Shown here: piece by piece, positions 60,636 through 64,000 of the stretch
Layout: the number at the start of each line of letters is the position of its first letter
How positions within the stretch are numbered: position 1 is the stretch's first letter
Assembly (NCBI GenBank): GCA_946480175.1
Contig: CAMLIK010000003.1
Span: 1 to 64,000 of the forward strand
Origin: an uncultured Gilliamella sp.
Lineage (GTDB): Bacteria; Pseudomonadota; Gammaproteobacteria; Enterobacterales; Orbaceae
DNA length: 64,000 bases
Direction of reading: 5' to 3'
Program-made: the position numbers and the translations under genes
The notes under the pieces: model-generated
What the model saw: only the letters and a program-made list of their open reading frames with translations
Database searches by the model: none
Told to the model about the DNA's origin: nothing

Positions 60636-61793
60636 TCATTGTTTAGCAGCATTTTTTACACTTTCGGCAACTACTTTAGCCACATTTGGTTCGAATGCGT
60701 TCGGCAATATACAATTAACCGACAGTTTCTCTGGCGTAATAATGTTGGCTAAGCCTTTGGCCGCCGCAAGTTGCATGGCTAATGTAATATTTTTGGCTCT
60801 AGCATCTAAAGCACCTCTAAATATGCCTGGAAATGCTAAGACATTATTGATTTGATTTGGATAATCACTGCGCCCCGTACCGACAATATAAGCACCAGCT
60901 GCTTTAGCTTCATCTGGAAATATCTCTGGTGTTGGATTTGCCATGGCAAAAATAATCGATTTTTCCGCCATCGTTTTAACCCAATCTGCTTTTAATACTC
61001 CCGGAGCCGACACACCAATAAACACATCAGCTCCGTTAACAGCATCTTGTAGAGTGCCTTTTTGTTTATTCTTATTGGTTCTTTTTGCCATAGCTAAATG
61101 GTGTGGTGGCAAAGAAAGATCATCTTCGGATAATATTCCAATTTTATCGACAATTTTAAGATCATTTACCCCTGCGGCTAATAACATATCGGCGATCGCT
61201 AAACCAGCAGCACCACCACCATTAATTACCACTTTGGCCGATTCTATAGATTTACCTGCAACTTTAAGTGCATTATATAGTGCTGCTAATACCACTATTG
61301 CGGTGCCATGTTGATCATCATGGAATACGGGAATATCTAATAGATCTTGCAATCGTTTTTCAATTTCAAAACATCTTGGCGCACTAATATCTTCCAGATT
61401 GATACCGCCAAATGAAGGTGCTAATGCGGCTATATGTTTGACTAACTCATCTGGATCTTGTGTATTAATTGATAAAGGAATGGCATCTACATTAGCAAAT
61501 TGTTTGAATAAAATTGCCTTACCTTCCATGACAGGAATAGCTGCTTCTGGTCCAATATTTCCTAATCCCAAAACAGCAGAACCATCCGTGATAACTGCAA
61601 CCAAATTACGTTTACTGGTATATTCATAAACTGCTTCGGGATTTTTAGCAATTTCAGTACACACCGCTGCAACGCCTGGTGTATAAGCAACACTAAGATC
61701 TGCCATTGAATTAACGGGGACTTTCGAATGAGTCTCAAATTTACCATGCATTTGTTTACTGATTGCTAACGCTTTTTCTTGTACTGTTGTCAT
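60636..61793 (-). CDS. Malic enzyme (NAD(P)-dependent, single-domain)
   Basis: Malic enzyme decarboxylates malate to pyruvate with NAD or NADP. The 385-residue protein has SVAYTPGVAAVC with the catalytic Tyr, VITDGSAVLGLGNIGP, the metal site FHDDQHGTAIVV, and the dinucleotide fold VVINGGGAAGLAIADMLL. It ends without the phosphotransacetylase-like domain of E. coli MaeB, so it is the short form (like MaeE and YtsJ). It lies 109 bases downstream of a 2-hydroxycarboxylate transporter gene and is probably cotranscribed with it. Confidence 0.93.
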   Translation of the reverse strand: MTTVQEKALAISKQMHGKFETHSKVPVNSMADLSVAYTPGVAAVCTEIAKNPEAVYEYTSKRNLVAVITDGSAVLGLGNIGPEAAIPVMEGKAILFKQFANVDAIPLSINTQDPDELVKHIAALAPSFGGINLEDISAPRCFEIEKRLQDLLDIPVFHDDQHGTAIVVLAALYNALKVAGKSIESAKVVINGGGAAGLAIADMLLAAGVNDLKIVDKIGILSEDDLSLPPHHLAMAKRTNKNKQKGTLQDAVNGADVFIGVSAPGVLKADWVKTMAEKSIIFAMANPTPEIFPDEAKAAGAYIVGTGRSDYPNQINNVLAFPGIFRGALDARAKNITLAMQLAAAKGLANIITPEKLSVNCILPNAFEPNVAKVVAESVKNAAKQ

Positions 61794-61902
61794 AATTCTT
61801 ACCTTTTTATATATTTACTCTATGTTTGATATTTTGTGACATTAAATCAATGCTTATATTAAATTGTTTATCAATCGGCTAATTGATTCTTTTTTTATAA
61901 AA

Positions 61903-63198
61903 TTACATATGCAAATAACGCATTAGTGCTGTTGTGCATATCACCATTAAGGCCCCGCCTAAACGTGTTGCAACTTGGGCAAAAGGCATTAAGTTCATTC
62001 TATTTGCTGTAGAAAGTATCGCTACGTCACCAGTTCCTCCCATACCACTTTGGCAAGATGAAATAATGGATGCTTCAACTGGATACATTTTTAAAAAGAA
62101 GCTACAGACAAATCCAGTCATCGAAACTGTGAAAACAATCGCGATAATGGTAATAAAATATGGGATAGTTAATACCTTAACCACACTTTCTAAATCAATG
62201 TAAAGTAGACCTAAACCAGCCATTAATGGGAAGGTAAAATTGCCGGAAATAAATTTGTACCATTGTTGACTGCCGCGTTCGACACTTGCTGGTAATAGAC
62301 GAAAATACTTAACCACAGCGGTTGCAATAATCATCAAAACAGGGCCAGGGAAATGAGTTACTTTTTCTAAAATCATACCAAAAATAAATAGCGTCGATAA
62401 AGTCATTACCGCGCCACTCATTGCTCTTGCATCAAGTGGAGTCTTATCGTCTTTTAACGCTTCAGCTAAACCATCAAACTCAATTTTTACTAACTGACCA
62501 TGACCACTCAAGTGTGGTTTAACTTCACCGATTCGGCTCATAATCGCTGTAAAAGTGATTGCAAAAAAGTTACCCACGACAGTTGCAGGAATTAATGCAC
62601 TAACAAAGGTATTATAATCTTGATTAAGAATGTTGCTGTAAGCATTGGAAAGTTGTAAAACACCTTCACCAATTCCTCCCGCCATTACAGGTGAAACGGT
62701 ATAAAAAAAGGCATGTTCCCAATCATCTCCAAAAGCGACAGCAACAGAAACACCAACTAATGCAGCCAAGCACATACCTAATAACATCGGAATCATCATT
62801 CGAATAAAGCCTTGAACTAAAATGACTCGATGCATACCGAGAATACTACCACACACTAAACTGGCAATATAAAAGAGTAAAAAATTAGAATCCTTCATTA
62901 ACATCTTGGCTGCTGATAAGGTATTTTCATCAAAAACATGGTAGTAAACCAATAATGAAGGAACAATAAGTGATAATATGGCAGGAGCACCAAATTTTTT
63001 AAAAAATGGAATATTCTGCCCTACAGTTCCTAAAAACCAACCTAAAGGTAATATCACTGCAAAACCACCAATTAGGGTTTTAGGTAGCATATCTAATTGC
63101 GCTGCAATAATAACGATAATGGAACAGACTAGAAATAGGGGAAGGGGGAGTGAACCTATATACATTTTGTTTTCTTTTATATCTTGAAGCATGCTCAT
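61903..63198 (-). CDS. 2-hydroxycarboxylate transporter (malate/citrate family, 2HCT)
   Basis: Members such as CitS, CimH and MaeN carry citrate or malate with sodium or protons. The 431-residue protein has about 11 membrane segments. The two re-entrant loop motifs of the family are present, SPVMAGGIGEGVLQLS (about 169-184) and SGMGGTGDVAIL (about 393-404). SSCQSGMGG and QVATRLGGALMVI are also conserved. Partnership with a malic enzyme favours malate as substrate. It is the first gene of the leftward set; an in-frame ATG 10 codons downstream is also possible. Confidence 0.92.
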   Translation of the reverse strand: MSMLQDIKENKMYIGSLPLPLFLVCSIIVIIAAQLDMLPKTLIGGFAVILPLGWFLGTVGQNIPFFKKFGAPAILSLIVPSLLVYYHVFDENTLSAAKMLMKDSNFLLFYIASLVCGSILGMHRVILVQGFIRMMIPMLLGMCLAALVGVSVAVAFGDDWEHAFFYTVSPVMAGGIGEGVLQLSNAYSNILNQDYNTFVSALIPATVVGNFFAITFTAIMSRIGEVKPHLSGHGQLVKIEFDGLAEALKDDKTPLDARAMSGAVMTLSTLFIFGMILEKVTHFPGPVLMIIATAVVKYFRLLPASVERGSQQWYKFISGNFTFPLMAGLGLLYIDLESVVKVLTIPYFITIIAIVFTVSMTGFVCSFFLKMYPVEASIISSCQSGMGGTGDVAILSTANRMNLMPFAQVATRLGGALMVICTTALMRYLHM

Positions 63199-63366
63199 AA
63201 CTAAACCTCTTTATGTTTTTATAGTACATATGCAGTATAGTTAGGCTGATAGAAATCAGAAGAATAGGAAAGTTAACAAACTAATTATGTAATTAATGTA
63301 AGTTCATTATGAATTTTATTATTGATTTATAATGGTTTTTATATTGAAGAGATCTTTAAAATGACA

Positions 63367-63386
63367 AAATTAGTAATGACTAATTT
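63367..63386. promoter_or_regulatory. Perfect inverted repeat upstream of the malate operon
   Basis: AAATTAGT and ACTAATTT flank AATG, a perfect 20-base palindrome about 170 bases upstream of the transporter start. It could be an operator for the nearby response regulator or another factor. The gap 63199-63445 otherwise holds only AT-rich sequence. Confidence 0.4.
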
Positions 63387-63415
63387 ATAAGTATGATTTT
63401 TATAAAACACTATCG

Positions 63416-63440
63416 AAAAATGATTCAATAAGTCATTTTT
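63416..63440. repeat. Inverted repeat AAAAATGA/TCATTTTT
   Basis: AAAAATGA at 63416-63423 and TCATTTTT at 63433-63440 are perfect inverse complements separated by nine bases. It may act as a weak terminator or operator in the region upstream of the malate genes. Confidence 0.35.
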
Positions 63441-63445
63441 GAACG

Positions 63446-63500
63446 ATTTTTAAACTCAAAAACCCCGTTCCTCAACTTTTTTATTGAGGAATGGGGTTTT
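63446..63500 (-). terminator. Terminator of the right-edge gene, carrying the dispersed repeat
   Basis: AAAACCCCGTTCCTCAA at 63459-63475 pairs with its near-complement at 63484-63500 (one wobble), a 17-base stem. On the minus strand it is followed by TTTTTGAG, just two bases past the stop of the gene at 63502. Bases 63446-63477 recur at 5644-5675 with one mismatch. Confidence 0.88.
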
Positions 63501-63501
63501 A

Positions 63502-64000
63502 TTAACGTAATAAGCAAGCTTGAATTTTATCGACTTCTTTATTTAGTGCTTCAATAACTAAGTCTGGATGAGCTCTTTCTATGGTTTTTACATTTTCAAA
63601 ACCGTCGTTTCCAATAGAGCTGGTATATTGTTGGGCTTGTTTAATATTGCTAAATAAATAGTAGATATTTTTGGCCTTGCGCGTTGTTGTTAAGGTATAA
63701 CTGACAAAATATTTAGATTGCGATTGATAATTGGTAACAGCATTGGCAACAATATTATTACCTTCAACTAATTTGATGGTATCTCCACCATTGATAGTAA
63801 TAGCTTGTTGCATGGGCATATTATAATACGGCCACCATGCTGAACCTAAATAGTTTTCACTGCTCAAAACTACTGGGCTATTATCAAGTTCTTGCGCAAT
63901 ACAGAGTGATAATGAAGAATGAAGTACGGTAATAGGTCGAGAAGTGCTATATTTATTTATAATATCTGTTCCAGAAGAGTTTTGTGTGATTTCTATATCT
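63502..64000 (-). CDS. Hypothetical protein, C-terminal part, cut by window edge
   Basis: The frame is open from the window edge at 64000 to a TAA at 63502, about 165 codons. No start is visible, so the gene continues to the right. The visible part includes RPITVLHSSLSLCIAQELD, NYLGSAWWPYYNMPMQQAI and ARKAKNIYYLFS-like basic and aromatic stretches, ending NKEVDKIQACLLR. I do not recognise a family. A TTG at 63867 could be mistaken for the start but coding continues upstream of it. A strong terminator right after the stop supports a real gene. Confidence 0.7.
   Translation of the reverse strand, partial: DIEITQNSSGTDIINKYSTSRPITVLHSSLSLCIAQELDNSPVVLSSENYLGSAWWPYYNMPMQQAITINGGDTIKLVEGNNIVANAVTNYQSQSKYFVSYTLTTTRKAKNIYYLFSNIKQAQQYTSSIGNDGFENVKTIERAHPDLVIEALNKEVDKIQACLLR

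Noticed and set aside
63416..63440. FNR site upstream of the malate operon
   Set aside because: The repeat AAAAATGA/TCATTTTT does not match the TTGAT-N4-ATCAA pattern or spacing of FNR sites.

Overview
This window looks like the core chromosome of an AT-rich gammaproteobacterium. Nearly every gene is close to its Escherichia coli counterpart in sequence and often in order (secG-tRNA-Leu, rpmH-rnpA-yidD-yidC, rpsU-dnaG-rpoD, thrABC, the dcw cell-wall cluster). The base composition, short gene spacing and breaks in enterobacterial synteny suggest a host-associated relative of the Enterobacterales and Pasteurellales. The family Orbaceae (for example Gilliamella from bee guts) is my best inference, but no marker here proves it.

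Layout. 1-860: the N-terminal part of a P4-type integrase facing away from the 3' end of a tRNA-Leu(GAG), so an integrated element probably lies to the left; secG shares the tRNA transcript. 1426-7383: thiI, cpxRA, trmL, then efp divergent from epmB, which encodes an enzyme that modifies EF-P. 7427-9989: rpmH-rnpA-yidD-yidC behind a near-consensus promoter and without dnaA beside it. 10018-16237: nudC, a hemB of the zinc-free type, and the rpsU-dnaG-rpoD operon with internal RNA hairpins. 16258-20769: a bile-acid-symporter-like gene, pitA, uspA, ydfG and an unrecognised small gene. 20796-25844: the threonine operon with a complete attenuator and an unannotated 23-codon leader peptide. 25958-27528: nrdR-ribD, followed by about 640 bases of what may be decayed coding DNA.

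28125-34070 is a ketose module. A leftward operon encodes a GatY/KbaY-type aldolase, a sugar-1-phosphate kinase, a fructose-type PTS EIIBC and a mannitol-type EIIA. It is divergent from a DeoR regulator and a second PfkB kinase, with a consensus CRP site between. Together they could take up a ketohexose such as tagatose, phosphorylate it to a 1,6-bisphosphate and split it to triose phosphates. 34226-39290 holds hemW, yeaD, rplY, zwf and pgl.

39494-57571 is the division and cell-wall (dcw) cluster rsmH-ftsL-ftsI-murE-murF-mraY-murD-ftsW-murG-murC-ddlB-ftsQ-ftsA-ftsZ-lpxC. It is intact except for its first gene: mraZ survives only as a frameshifted pseudogene with a decayed MraZ box upstream. 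57596-58189 is yfbR. 58225-63198 is a leftward C4-dicarboxylate module: a 2-hydroxycarboxylate transporter, a malic enzyme and a CitA/DcuS-type two-component pair, probably for malate import and conversion to pyruvate. The right edge cuts an unrecognised gene whose terminator carries a 32-base sequence repeated near position 5650.

I saw no rRNA, CRISPR array or insertion sequence. I did not find a clearly novel multi-gene system. The most interesting signals are the broken mraZ, the thr leader and attenuator, the ketose module, the ten-G tract inside ftsZ and the integrase junction.
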